Positions 24,981-34,092 of a DNA stretch of 64,000 bases are shown here, piece by piece (positions within the stretch are counted from its first letter, which is position 1; the number at the start of each line of letters is the position of its first letter). The notes under the pieces are model-generated. The model ran no database searches. It worked only from the letters and a program-made list of their open reading frames with translations, and was not told the DNA's origin. The stretch is from Halobaculum sp. MBLA0147 (GTDB lineage: Archaea > Halobacteriota > Halobacteria > Halobacteriales > Haloferacaceae), in assembly GCF_041361345.1 (NCBI RefSeq), contig NZ_JBGKAD010000001.1, positions 744,001 through 808,000 on the forward strand, given 5' to 3'. Position numbers and translations under genes: made by a program.

Positions 24981-26150
24981 ATGACGGCGATCAAAGACTC
25001 CGTCCACGACTACGTCACCCTCTGTCCGGTGGCGGCGGACCTGCTGGACACCGACGCCGTCCAGCGACTCCGCCACATAAAACAGCTCTCGACGGTCCGG
25101 CTGGTGTACCCCTCCGCGTCACACACGCGGTTCGAGCACTCGCTGGGCGTGTACCACCTCGCCTCGCGGGCGCTGTCGTTCCTCGGGGTCGAGGGCGACC
25201 GCGCGCGCCACGTCCGCGCCGCGGCGCTCGTCCACGACGTGGGCCACGGCCCGTACGGCCACCAGACGGAGGAGGTGATCCGCCGCCGGACGGGCCGTGA
25301 CCACGACGAACTCGGCGACCTCTTGGAGCAGACGGAGATCGGCGCGGTGTTGCGCGGCCACGACCTCTCGCCGAGTCGCGTCGCCGAACTGGTCCGCGGC
25401 GAGGGTGAGCTCGGCCAACTGGTCTCCGGCGAGTTGGACGTCGACCGGATGGACTACCTCGTGCGCGACGCCCACCACACCGGCGTGCCGTACGGCACCA
25501 TCGACCACGAACGGCTGGTACGGGAACTGCAGTACAGGGACGGCGAGTTGGTGCTCGCGGAGGGGAACGTCGCCACCGCGGAGTCGTTGCTGTTGGCGCG
25601 TGCGCTGATGGACTCGACGGTGTACCGCCACCACGTCTCGCGGATCGCCGGTGCGATGCTCGAACGCGCCTCCGAACGACTCCTCGAACGGACGGAGACG
25701 GACGTGGCGACGTTCCGCCGGATGGCCGACCACGACCTCCTCGTCCGCCTCCGCGAGGACGTCCCGGAACTCGGCCGCCGGATCGAGCACCGCGACCTCT
25801 ACAAGCGGGCGATCTGGGGCGGGTTGGACGAGGTGCCGGCGAGTGTCGTCGAGATGCGCCACGAGGACGAACGGACGGCGGAACGCGAGATCGCGGACCG
25901 CGCCGGCGTCGACGAGGCGGCCGTGGTCGTCGACGCGCCACCACGCCCGGGGTTCAAGGAGGCCGACACGCGGGTCGTCGTCGACGGTGTCGTCCAGCGG
26001 CTCGAAGACGCCTCGAGTCTCGTCTCCGGCTTGCGCGACGCCCGCCGCGGCGGCTGGCGGATGGGCGTGTACGCGCCGGAGGAGCTCGTCCCCGAGGTCG
26101 CCGCCGCCGCCGTCGATGTATTGGGGCTGCCGGAGAGCACCGTCGCCTGA
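24981..26150 (+). CDS. HD-domain phosphohydrolase (dNTPase-like)
   Basis: 389 residues from ATG 24981. HD metal site: SHTRFEHSLGVYHLA supplies the first His, AALVHDVGHGPYGHQTEE the His-Asp pair, and GELDVDRMDYLVRDA the last Asp. The order and spacing match the YdhJ/SAMHD1-like group that hydrolyses dNTPs to nucleosides and triphosphate; the C-terminal 150 residues are the accessory region of this group. Start chosen because MTAIKDSVHDYVTL is the family's opening block (KDxxHxxI-like). Single gene; role probably in nucleotide pool control. Confidence 0.88.
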   Translation: MTAIKDSVHDYVTLCPVAADLLDTDAVQRLRHIKQLSTVRLVYPSASHTRFEHSLGVYHLASRALSFLGVEGDRARHVRAAALVHDVGHGPYGHQTEEVIRRRTGRDHDELGDLLEQTEIGAVLRGHDLSPSRVAELVRGEGELGQLVSGELDVDRMDYLVRDAHHTGVPYGTIDHERLVRELQYRDGELVLAEGNVATAESLLLARALMDSTVYRHHVSRIAGAMLERASERLLERTETDVATFRRMADHDLLVRLREDVPELGRRIEHRDLYKRAIWGGLDEVPASVVEMRHEDERTAEREIADRAGVDEAAVVVDAPPRPGFKEADTRVVVDGVVQRLEDASSLVSGLRDARRGGWRMGVYAPEELVPEVAAAAVDVLGLPESTVA

Positions 26151-26228
26151 CCTCCCAGGGACCATCCTCGCCCGACACGGTCGCGTTCTCGGCGGTCGAA
26201 ACTCACCGTGCCGGGCTCGGCTGCCGCC

Positions 26229-27053
26229 TCACAACAGGTTCAACACGAACAGCACGTACACCGCGGCGGCGACGCTGGGGACGGCGACGCCCGCCCAGAC
26301 GACCGTACTCCACTCGCGGATCGTCGCCCCGTCCAGCGGGCCGAACGGGATCATGTTGAACGCCGCGAGCAACAGGTTCACCGCGAGTCCCCACTGGCCG
26401 ACTTGACGGACGAGTGTCACGTCGAGCAGTCCACCGCCGAGCCAACACGCGAGGAACCCGACCGCGAGCACGATGTTCACGACCGGTCCGGCGAGCGCGA
26501 TCAGCCCGTGTTCGCGGCGGGTGATCCGCCCGGAGTGGTACACCGCACCCGGCGCGGCGAAGAGGAATCCCGCCAGTGCCGAGACGACCGCGAGGAACAA
26601 CATCCCGTAGTCGGCGCGGAACTCCGCCCGCTGCCCGAACCGCACGGCGACGACCTTGTGGCCCAGTTCGTGCAGCAGGAACCCGACCCCGGCGGTGGCG
26701 CCGGACAACAGCGTGATCTCCACCAGCGGCCCGAACACGCCCGCAGTGACTGTCTCTGCGACCAGTGGACCACCACCGAAGAAGAACACGCCGAACGCGG
26801 CGCTCAACGCCAGCCACGCGGCCGCGAGGTCGCGGAGTTCCCGGTCCGAGAACGACAGCGGCGAGCGAGTCCGTCCGCTCGGACCGCCCGATCCACCCGC
26901 AGAACGGCCGAGCCTGCGACCGCCGTCCGTGCGCGGGTGGTCGTCCGACTGGCTGCCACCCGTCCGCGGTTCCGCGTCGGCACCCACCCGCGGTTCCGCG
27001 TCGGCACCCGCCCGCGGTTCCGCCTCGCGTCGTGACGGATCGGCGTCGGTCAC
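26229..27053 (-). CDS. Site-2-protease-type M50 membrane metalloprotease
   Basis: Intramembrane zinc protease, 274 residues from GTG 27053. HELGH in GFLLHELGHKVVAVRFGQ provides the zinc ligands and catalytic Glu; NMIPFGPLDGATI supplies the third ligand Asp. About six hydrophobic segments are visible. The first 60 residues are disordered and contain a 24-bp repeat (AGADAEPR units, bases about 26965-27010). Starts in a GTGA overlap with the TraB-family gene stop, so the two are coupled. Substrate unknown; no PDZ domain. Confidence 0.88.
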   Translation of the reverse strand: MTDADPSRREAEPRAGADAEPRVGADAEPRTGGSQSDDHPRTDGGRRLGRSAGGSGGPSGRTRSPLSFSDRELRDLAAAWLALSAAFGVFFFGGGPLVAETVTAGVFGPLVEITLLSGATAGVGFLLHELGHKVVAVRFGQRAEFRADYGMLFLAVVSALAGFLFAAPGAVYHSGRITRREHGLIALAGPVVNIVLAVGFLACWLGGGLLDVTLVRQVGQWGLAVNLLLAAFNMIPFGPLDGATIREWSTVVWAGVAVPSVAAAVYVLFVLNLL

Positions 27054-28780
27054 GCCACCGCCTCCCAGAGCAGTTCGGCGCTGCGGCGCGCGCCACGCAC
27101 CATCAGTTCGGTCACGCCGGCGTCGAGCGAGGCCGAGAACGCCGGGAGCACGTACGCCGCGAACAGCACGCTCGCGATCACGCTCCCGACGTTCGTCATC
27201 GCGACGACGACGATCAGCCGGAACAGCGGCACGTCGAGCATGTCCGAGACGATGTCGGTGATCGGGCGCGTCTCGTCGGAGAGCAGTTCGTTCAACGTCC
27301 CGATGTCGGAGACGTTCACCTTGAGGTGCCGCAGTTCCATGTACCCCGTGAACCAGCCGGGCGCCAACAGCGGATTCACCGAGGTCATCCAGGCGACGAG
27401 TCCGCCGACACCCGCCGACCGCCACCGCGCCCCCGCGACCTTCGCCAACCCCGCCGCGAACACGCCGTTGATGAGGAACCACGCCGCGAACAGCCGGAGC
27501 AGTTCCACGTTCCGCACGCCGGCCATCGCGAGTAAGACGAAGAAGCCGACGAACGCCGCGGTGATCCCGAACCCGAGCAGCTTCCCCCACGGGACGCGTC
27601 CGCCAGAGGCCTCCCCCACCAGCGACTCCATCGGCGGCAGCGTCCGCGGGTCACGCAGGTACGCCTCCACCCCGGCGCGGTGCCCCGCGCCGAGCACGGC
27701 GACCACGTCGTACCCCGCCTCGCGGAGGCCGACGAGCTGGTGGCCGATGTAGGCGTCCCGCTCGTCGATCAGCGCCTCCGCGCCGCCGGGCGAGAACGCG
27801 CGAAACTCCTCCATCATCGCCGAGACCACGTCCCCGTCCGTCAACTCGTCGGGGTCGAACTCCGCCAGGTCGTCCTCGGGTGACTCCTCCGCGAGGCCGA
27901 TCCCGAGCGCGTCCACGAGGACACCCGCGACGAGCCCGACGCCGAGCCCGGCCGCCAGCCCGAGGCCGAGCGACCCCGCCGCGGAGACGACGAACGTCGA
28001 CAGCGTCGACGTGAGGAAGTCGACGCCGATCCCGGTCACGCCGACGGTCGCGGCGACGCCGAGACCCGCGGCGGCCGCCGGGGTCGGGCCACTGCTCCCA
28101 CCGGTGACGGCTCGCGCGCCCTCGAAAGTGAGGTAGCCCGCTGCGGCGCCCGCGAGGAGACTCGTCCCGACGGCGGTGAGCAGTGCGGTGCCGATTCCGA
28201 CACTACCGCCGAAGACGGCGATCAGCGGCCCGAGTAAGAGCCCGACGACGACGCCGAAGGTGACACCCGCCACGCGGGGATCGGTGACGCCGAAGGCGAG
28301 CGCGCCGAGCATCCGGAACTTCTCGACGAGCGTCAGCCGCGCCCAGAAGCGCTGGATCGTCGTGTTGATCTCGCGGTCCACCAGGGCGACGCCCAGGCCG
28401 AGCGACTCGGCGGTCTCGACGGCCGCCAACTGCTCGGCGCCGGGTTCCACGTCGAACTTCTCGCCCATCCGCGTCTGGACGTACGACAGCATCCAGTACG
28501 CGAGGAACTGGAAGACGGTGTTGCCGCCGAGCAGGTCGCCGGGGTCGAGGTCGTCCGGGGTGCCGCCGCGCATCTGGCGGTAGCGACCCTCGTCGAGTTC
28601 GACCGCGACGATGTCCGGACGCTCCGCCTCCACCGTCTCCTCGACCTCGCGGACGGAGGCCTCCGAGACGTGTGCGGTGCCGACGACCGTGACGCTCCCC
28701 TCGCCCTCCGGGTTCGACGGGGTGGGCGTCCCGGGGGCGTCCTCGGGCGTCGGCGGGTCGTCGTGTGACCCGTGGCTCAT
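27050..28780 (-). CDS. TraB/PrgY-family membrane protein
   Basis: 576 residues from ATG 28780 (MSHGSHDDPPTP); the frame extends upstream without protein-like sequence. TraB domain: VTVVGTAHVSEASVREVEE, DIVAVELDEGRYRQM, FQFLAYWMLSYVQTRMGEKF, and later YDVVAVLGAGHRAGVEAYL. Members have Glu/His residues reminiscent of metalloproteases but their activity is unproven. Residues about 190-300 contain a Gly/Ala-rich hydrophobic insert (several membrane-like stretches), and the C-terminal half has four or more membrane segments. Transcribed ahead of, and overlapping, the M50 protease gene. Confidence 0.88.
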   Translation of the reverse strand: MSHGSHDDPPTPEDAPGTPTPSNPEGEGSVTVVGTAHVSEASVREVEETVEAERPDIVAVELDEGRYRQMRGGTPDDLDPGDLLGGNTVFQFLAYWMLSYVQTRMGEKFDVEPGAEQLAAVETAESLGLGVALVDREINTTIQRFWARLTLVEKFRMLGALAFGVTDPRVAGVTFGVVVGLLLGPLIAVFGGSVGIGTALLTAVGTSLLAGAAAGYLTFEGARAVTGGSSGPTPAAAAGLGVAATVGVTGIGVDFLTSTLSTFVVSAAGSLGLGLAAGLGVGLVAGVLVDALGIGLAEESPEDDLAEFDPDELTDGDVVSAMMEEFRAFSPGGAEALIDERDAYIGHQLVGLREAGYDVVAVLGAGHRAGVEAYLRDPRTLPPMESLVGEASGGRVPWGKLLGFGITAAFVGFFVLLAMAGVRNVELLRLFAAWFLINGVFAAGLAKVAGARWRSAGVGGLVAWMTSVNPLLAPGWFTGYMELRHLKVNVSDIGTLNELLSDETRPITDIVSDMLDVPLFRLIVVVAMTNVGSVIASVLFAAYVLPAFSASLDAGVTELMVRGARRSAELLWEAVA

Positions 28781-28927
28781 TGCGAGTCCGTACCTCGGCT
28801 CCGGGTTTACGTGTGTCGGAGTCTGGAACGAGTAGGGCCCACGTCGGGGGTCCCGACGGGGGTGTTGCGGGCGACATCGAGCCCACCGACGGAGGTGTTT
28901 TTGTCTCCCGGGTGCCACCGACGAGAC

Positions 28928-30877
28928 ATGACCGACTCCGGGGACTCCGATCTGGAGAGTTTCGACGCCTTCGCCGACGCCGACTCGGCCACGGACACCG
29001 ACGGCGACTCCGCAACGGACGCGGACACCGACGACCCGGCGAGAGCCGCAGACACGACCACCGGCAGCGAGGCGGCAGACACCGCTGCTCCCGACACGGA
29101 CACCACGGCGACGGCCGACACGACGGCGGACAGCGGCGCCACGGACGGCGGCGACACGGCGGACGCGTTCGTCTCGTACGTCGACGACGCGGACGCGGCG
29201 GGCGTCGAGGGAATCGGCTCCGTCGTCGTCTCGCAGGGGCTCCGCGTCTCCGAGGACGGCGAGGAGACGAGCGTCCAGGCGTTCGTCGAGGCGGGCAACC
29301 GCGAGGACGTGCGGCTCGGAACCTACCTGATCGTCCCGTACCCCGACGGGGAGTCACTGTTCGCACGCGTCGAGGCGCTGGAGTACGCCCAGGAGTTCCA
29401 GACGGACGACGCCACGCAGTTGACCACGCGCCGCCGCCTGTCGACGGGGGACGGCTTCGACGAGCGCGACTACAAGTTCCTCGCGGATCTCGACCCCGGC
29501 GCGGTGTTGTTCTCGGAGGACGGCGAACTCCAGCGGCGGATGGTCGACAGAGTCCCGAAGCCTGGCGCGACCGTCCGGCAGGCGACCGACGCCGAACAGA
29601 TCAAGACCGGCCTCGACATCCCGACGGAGGGGGTGTTCCTCGGACACCTCTCCGTCGGCGGGGAGAAGGTCCGCACCGCGACGGAGCCGCCCACGGTGGA
29701 CTACCGACTGAACGACGCCGACGAGGACGGCGACCCGCTCGTGTTCCGGCACACGCTCGTCGCCGGGGGCACGGGGTCGGGGAAGACCCACGCCGCGAAG
29801 AACGTCCTGCGGCAGTACGTCGGTCGCCGCTACGAGATGGACGACGGCCGCGAGACGCAGACGGCGACGGTGATCTTCGACCCGCAAGACGAGTACGCCC
29901 AACTCCACGACGACAACCCCGCGCTGGACGACGAGTGGGAGCGGCGCCTGGAGCGCGAGGGGATCGCACACGGCGGCCACGACGACACCGTCGCCCTGGT
30001 GCCACAGGAGGCCGGTGTCTCGTACCCCGGGCAGGGCCACCGCGCCGAACAGGTGCCGTTCACGATCCCGTTCTCCATCGTCGACGAGTACGACATGCCG
30101 TGGCTCGTCGCCGGGGCGTCGCTCAACGACAACCAGTACGGTGCGCTCACGCACCTGCTGGACCGCTTCTTCCGCAACTACGACGACGCGACCGCCACCT
30201 ACGACCGGTTCTGCTCGTTCCTCGACGACCCGGCGCTGAAGGAGGAACTCCACGAGAGCGGGCGCGTCCACGAGGCGACGTTCGACGCCGTCAAGCGGCG
30301 GGTGCGCTCGATCCCCGGTGGCGTCTTCGACCAGGACGCCCGGCCGATCACGGAGTTGGACACGGAGCTCGTCCGCCCCGGTGGGATCTCGGTGATTCCG
30401 ACGTACCACCTCTCGACCTCGCGAGCGAAGGAGACGTTCGTGCTCGCGGTGGCGGCGATGCTCGTCGACGACAAGCTGTCGAACGCGCCGTCGTCGACGC
30501 GGATCGCAGAGACCCCGCTGGTGCTCGGGATGGACGAGGCACACAACTTCCTCTCGGAGGCTGACAACGTGCAGGCGCGGAAGGTCGTCTCGAAGTTCAC
30601 CGAGGCGGCCAAACAGGGACGCAAAGAGCGGCTGGGACTGTTCCTCATCACGCAGGACCCACAGGACGTGGCCGATCCCGTCTTCAAGCAGGTGAACACC
30701 CGCCTCGTGTTGAACCTCGGCGACGACGACGCCATTGACTCCGTCAACATCCCGTCGTCGCTCGCCGCGAAGGTGCCGTACATGGAGACCGGTCAGATGG
30801 TCGTCTACTCACCGGACAACTCCGAACCCGTCGAGGTGACCGGGCTCCCCGTGTGTGTGACGCGACACGGGGACTGA
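28928..30877 (+). CDS. HerA/FtsK-like ATPase (DUF87 family)
   Basis: 649 residues from ATG 28928; upstream GGTGTTTTTGTC is a plausible TATA region. The first 80 residues are acidic and disordered. RFRHTL-like VFRHTLVAGGTGSGKTHAAK is Walker A, TATVIFDPQDEYAQL follows, and LVLGMDEAHNFL is Walker B; LFLITQDPQDVADPV holds sensor residues. The HAS-barrel-like part precedes the P-loop. HerA proteins are hexameric DNA pumps working with NurA nuclease; no nurA, mre11 or rad50 is next to it, so this may be a separate DUF87 paralogue. Confidence 0.85.
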   Translation: MTDSGDSDLESFDAFADADSATDTDGDSATDADTDDPARAADTTTGSEAADTAAPDTDTTATADTTADSGATDGGDTADAFVSYVDDADAAGVEGIGSVVVSQGLRVSEDGEETSVQAFVEAGNREDVRLGTYLIVPYPDGESLFARVEALEYAQEFQTDDATQLTTRRRLSTGDGFDERDYKFLADLDPGAVLFSEDGELQRRMVDRVPKPGATVRQATDAEQIKTGLDIPTEGVFLGHLSVGGEKVRTATEPPTVDYRLNDADEDGDPLVFRHTLVAGGTGSGKTHAAKNVLRQYVGRRYEMDDGRETQTATVIFDPQDEYAQLHDDNPALDDEWERRLEREGIAHGGHDDTVALVPQEAGVSYPGQGHRAEQVPFTIPFSIVDEYDMPWLVAGASLNDNQYGALTHLLDRFFRNYDDATATYDRFCSFLDDPALKEELHESGRVHEATFDAVKRRVRSIPGGVFDQDARPITELDTELVRPGGISVIPTYHLSTSRAKETFVLAVAAMLVDDKLSNAPSSTRIAETPLVLGMDEAHNFLSEADNVQARKVVSKFTEAAKQGRKERLGLFLITQDPQDVADPVFKQVNTRLVLNLGDDDAIDSVNIPSSLAAKVPYMETGQMVVYSPDNSEPVEVTGLPVCVTRHGD

Positions 30878-30992
30878 CCCAGTGTCGGCGGTGCGGTCCC
30901 GTGGAGCCGGCCCGGCGGTCGACTCCCGTCCGGTCGGTCTCCGGCGACGTGACCCCGTCGTCGTTTTGACCCCCGGCGACGTAGCGCCACTC

Positions 30993-31421
30993 ATGGCGGA
31001 CTCGGTACTGGTGGGGTACGACGGCACCGAGCAGTCGCGCGCGGCGTTGACGTACGCCGCCGACGAGTGGCCGGACGCGCGCCTCACGCTGTTGTACGTC
31101 GTCGATCCGACCAGCGACGGCTACAGAGCGAGTTCCTCCGTGCCGACCGCGGCCGAGGAGTGGTACGAGCGCCGACGGGCGGACGCCGAGGAGACCCTGG
31201 CCGACGGTGTCGACGAGATTCGCGACCGCGTCGCGCGTGTCGACACGGACACCGCCGTCGGCGAGCCGGCGACGACCGTCGTCGAGTACGCCCGCGACCA
31301 CGAGGTCGACCACGTCGTCGTCGGGAGTCACGGCCGGACCGGCGTCTCGCGGCTCCTGCTCGGGAGCGACGCGGAGACGATCGTCCGGAACTCCCCCGTC
31401 CCGGTGACGGTCGTCCGGTGA
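30993..31421 (+). CDS. Universal stress protein, UspA family
   Basis: 142 residues from ATG 30993; a longer in-frame reading is not acidic. ADSVLVGYDGTEQSRAALTYAA opens the fold, and VVVGSHGRTGVSRLLLGSDAETIVRNSPVPVTVV contains the ATP-binding G-x2-G-x9-G-S/T signature. Likely ATP-binding dimer. Preceded by GTCGTTTTGACC as possible promoter. Precise role unknown. Confidence 0.92.
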   Translation: MADSVLVGYDGTEQSRAALTYAADEWPDARLTLLYVVDPTSDGYRASSSVPTAAEEWYERRRADAEETLADGVDEIRDRVARVDTDTAVGEPATTVVEYARDHEVDHVVVGSHGRTGVSRLLLGSDAETIVRNSPVPVTVVR

Positions 31422-31538
31422 CCCGACCGAGCGTCGGCACGGCCGCCGGGTCGTAGGGCGCCAGTGTCGCGACCGACCACTCTCAGTCGCGAGAGTCGGA
31501 GGGGGACGTTTTTCAGTGCCCGTCGTCGTCGGGTGAGT

Positions 31539-32144
31539 ATGCGACACGGCAGGGTACTGGTCGCGGCGCTCGTCTGTCTCGCACTGGTCGGCACGGTCGT
31601 CCCTGGGGCGACTGGACAGGAGTCGACTGCGACGGAGACGGCCGTCGGAGCCGGTCCGTGTGAGTCGACCGACGCCGGACACCTCTGTCTCGCGGCCGCG
31701 AGCGTCGGGTCGAACGTCGTCGAACTCGGCGAGTCGACGGAGATCTCGTACACCGTCGAGAACCGCGGCGACGACGTGACGGCCGCCAGGGTCCAGTTGA
31801 CGATCGCCGGGCCGAACAACGAGACGCGTTCGTTGATCCTCGAAGAGGGCACGACGTTGACACCCGGCGAGTCCACGTCTGGGGCGCTCTCGCTGACCGG
31901 CGACACGGTCGGACTCCACGCGCTCCAGTTCCGCGTGGTCACGCCCGACGGTACGTACCGGTTCGACGAGTCCGAGCCACTCACCGTCGACGTGGTCGAA
32001 GACCGCACCCGGCTCGGCGGCGACCTCGACGCACCCGACTTCGCGCTGCTCGCGCTGGTAGCGACACTGACGATCGCCGGCGTGCTCGGGCTCCGGATCT
32101 ACCGCCAGCGACGGCGGCGCGGCGACCGCCCGGACTCGGAGTGA
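31539..32144 (+). CDS. Secreted, C-terminally anchored Ig-fold protein
   Basis: 201 residues from ATG 31539. Sec-type signal: MRHGRVLVAALVCLALVG with a likely cleavage near ATGQE. The middle part (about 60-160) is a CARDB/NEW3-like beta sandwich (STEISYTVENRGDDV, VQLTIAGPNNE, LHALQFRVVTPDGTY). The C-terminus has one membrane helix, FALLALVATLTIAGVLGL, followed by Arg-rich cytoplasmic residues. GGACGTTTTTCAG upstream (about 31505-31517) is promoter-like. Function unknown; cell surface location is well supported. Confidence 0.8.
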   Translation: MRHGRVLVAALVCLALVGTVVPGATGQESTATETAVGAGPCESTDAGHLCLAAASVGSNVVELGESTEISYTVENRGDDVTAARVQLTIAGPNNETRSLILEEGTTLTPGESTSGALSLTGDTVGLHALQFRVVTPDGTYRFDESEPLTVDVVEDRTRLGGDLDAPDFALLALVATLTIAGVLGLRIYRQRRRRGDRPDSE

Positions 32145-32160
32145 ACACACGCGCTCGAAC

Positions 32161-33798
32161 TCAGAAGATGTTCGCCTGGCGGTAGACGGAGAGCCCGTCG
32201 TCGGTGATGTCGTACGGCTTCGTCTCGCGGGAGTGGTTCGCGTCGCGGATCTTCTGGATCTCGACGGCGAGTCGCGTCTCCTGGAAGTCGTTCGGGCGGA
32301 CGTACTGCAGGACGAACACCGCGTCGACGAGGTACTCGACGAGTCCGTGCCGGGACTGGTAGGAGTTGTCGGCGCTCGCCTCCGAGGTGAGCATCGTCGT
32401 CACGCCGGCCCGCTTCAGCGAGCGGGCGAAGTCGAACACCTCCGAGCGACGCTTCGCCGGGTGGTCGTACATCATCTCTAGCAGCGACACGGAGTCCAAC
32501 ACGAGTCTGTCCGCGCCGAAGTCGTTGACGAGCCGCGAGATGTCCCCGCGGATCGAGTCGAGACTGTTCGCCATCTCGATCGGGTCCATCGCCACGACCA
32601 CCAACTGGTCGTTCTCGACGTACTCCTCGAACGACCAGCCCTTCTCCTCGGCCGTCGAGACGATCGCCTCCTCCGTCTCCTCGAGCGTGATGTAGACGCC
32701 GCTGCCGCCGTTCGACATCGCCTGCTCGAGGAACTGGAGTCCGAAGGTGGTCTTTCCGGTCCCGGCGCTCCCGATCACCGTCATCAGCGACCGGACCGGC
32801 ACGCCGCCGAGGATCATGTCGTCCAACCCCTCGATCCCGACGTCGAGGCGCTCGATCTCCGACTCGAAGTTCTCCTCGTCGAACTCCGAGCCGCTGCCGC
32901 CGCCGCCACCACCCATCCCGCCGCCCATGCCGCCACCCATCGCGTCCGCGAAGTCCTCGCCGAACGGGTCGTCGCCCGGACCTCCACCACCACCCTGTGC
33001 GCCGCCGAACGGGTCGTCCGTCTCGCTGCCGCCACCACCGCCGAAGGGATCGTCTGCCTCTGCAGCGCCACCACCACCGCCGAAGGGGTCGTCTTCCGTG
33101 CCGTCGTCGCCGAAGGGATCGTCCGTCTCCGCGGCGCCACCACCGCCGCCGAAGGGGTCGTCTTCCGTGCCGTCGTCGCCGAAGGGATCGTCCGTCTCCG
33201 CGGCGCCGTCACCGCCGCCGAAGGGGTCGTCCGAGTCGGTCTCGGCGTTCGTGCCCTCTCCGGCCGAGGCGGAGCCGTCGGCGGATGTCCCCGAGTCGGC
33301 GGCATCCGACTCCGCGCCGACACCGCTACCGTCGAACGGGTCGCCGCCGCCGTCCTCTCCGCCGCCGAACGGGTCCTCGGTCTCGCCGTCTCCGCCGCCG
33401 AACGGATCCTCGTCACCGCTCTCCTCGCCGCCGAACGGGTCGTCGTTCCCCGTCGGCCCGTCCGAGTCGTCTCCGACCGCGGCGTCGCCCGCAGTTCCAG
33501 CCCCTCCCGCACCGGCGTCGACCCCGTCGACGGTGTCGGCCACGCTGTCGGCACCGAACGGATCACTGTCGGGGGCTGTCCCGTCGAACGGCTTCGAGTC
33601 CGTCGCGTCGCTCCCCCCCGAGGTGTCTCCCTCCGCACTCTCGGCAGACGCTCCGGCGTCGTCCGACGCTCCGGACGACGCCGTCGACTCCGTCGAGTCT
33701 CGGTCGACGGCCGCCTCACTCTCGTCGTTCGCGTCGCTCTCGTCGTCATCCCTGAGCGCCTTCTCGAACCAGTCCTCCTCCTCGGTCTCGCCGCTCAC
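32161..33798 (-). CDS. KaiC-like RecA-superfamily ATPase with N-terminal DPF-repeat domain
   Basis: 545 residues. The C-terminal 250 residues are one KaiC-type domain: VGIEGLDDMILGGVPVRS, Walker A GSAGTGKTTF, catalytic Glu region YITLEETEEAI, Walker B ADRLVLDSVSLLEMM, then LTSEASAD. The N-terminal 290 residues are acidic, Gly-rich and disordered, with 13 Asp-Pro-Phe motifs, mostly DDPFGG; two copies of a 69-bp unit (33091 and 33160) show expansion by duplication. A Met-Gly run precedes the ATPase. Single-domain KaiC homologues in haloarchaea include regulators with light/dark-dependent expression and archaellum ATPases; the role here is open. Divergent from the sensor kinase at 34093. Confidence 0.88.
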   Translation of the reverse strand: MSGETEEEDWFEKALRDDDESDANDESEAAVDRDSTESTASSGASDDAGASAESAEGDTSGGSDATDSKPFDGTAPDSDPFGADSVADTVDGVDAGAGGAGTAGDAAVGDDSDGPTGNDDPFGGEESGDEDPFGGGDGETEDPFGGGEDGGGDPFDGSGVGAESDAADSGTSADGSASAGEGTNAETDSDDPFGGGDGAAETDDPFGDDGTEDDPFGGGGGAAETDDPFGDDGTEDDPFGGGGGAAEADDPFGGGGGSETDDPFGGAQGGGGGPGDDPFGEDFADAMGGGMGGGMGGGGGGSGSEFDEENFESEIERLDVGIEGLDDMILGGVPVRSLMTVIGSAGTGKTTFGLQFLEQAMSNGGSGVYITLEETEEAIVSTAEEKGWSFEEYVENDQLVVVAMDPIEMANSLDSIRGDISRLVNDFGADRLVLDSVSLLEMMYDHPAKRRSEVFDFARSLKRAGVTTMLTSEASADNSYQSRHGLVEYLVDAVFVLQYVRPNDFQETRLAVEIQKIRDANHSRETKPYDITDDGLSVYRQANIF

Positions 33799-34092
33799 GG
33801 GTCGTCCACCTCGCTCGAATCGGCCGACACGTCGACGAGTTGGCCGCTCATCGTTCTACGGGAAGGTGTGGCGCGTGTATCAATCTTCGGTCGGGGGTCA
33901 CTCGGCAGCCACCCACTGGCTGCCGACGGGGATCACCGTACGCGGCGTCGATCGTGTCACTCCGCCCGCGAGAGCGGCGTTACCCGCCACAGACCATTTC
34001 AGTGTGGAGTTTCCAGTGTGATTCGAACGTCGGATCCTCGCGGGGCGCCCTCCGGCTCTCCACGTCCCCGCCGATCACACCCACACTCACAC

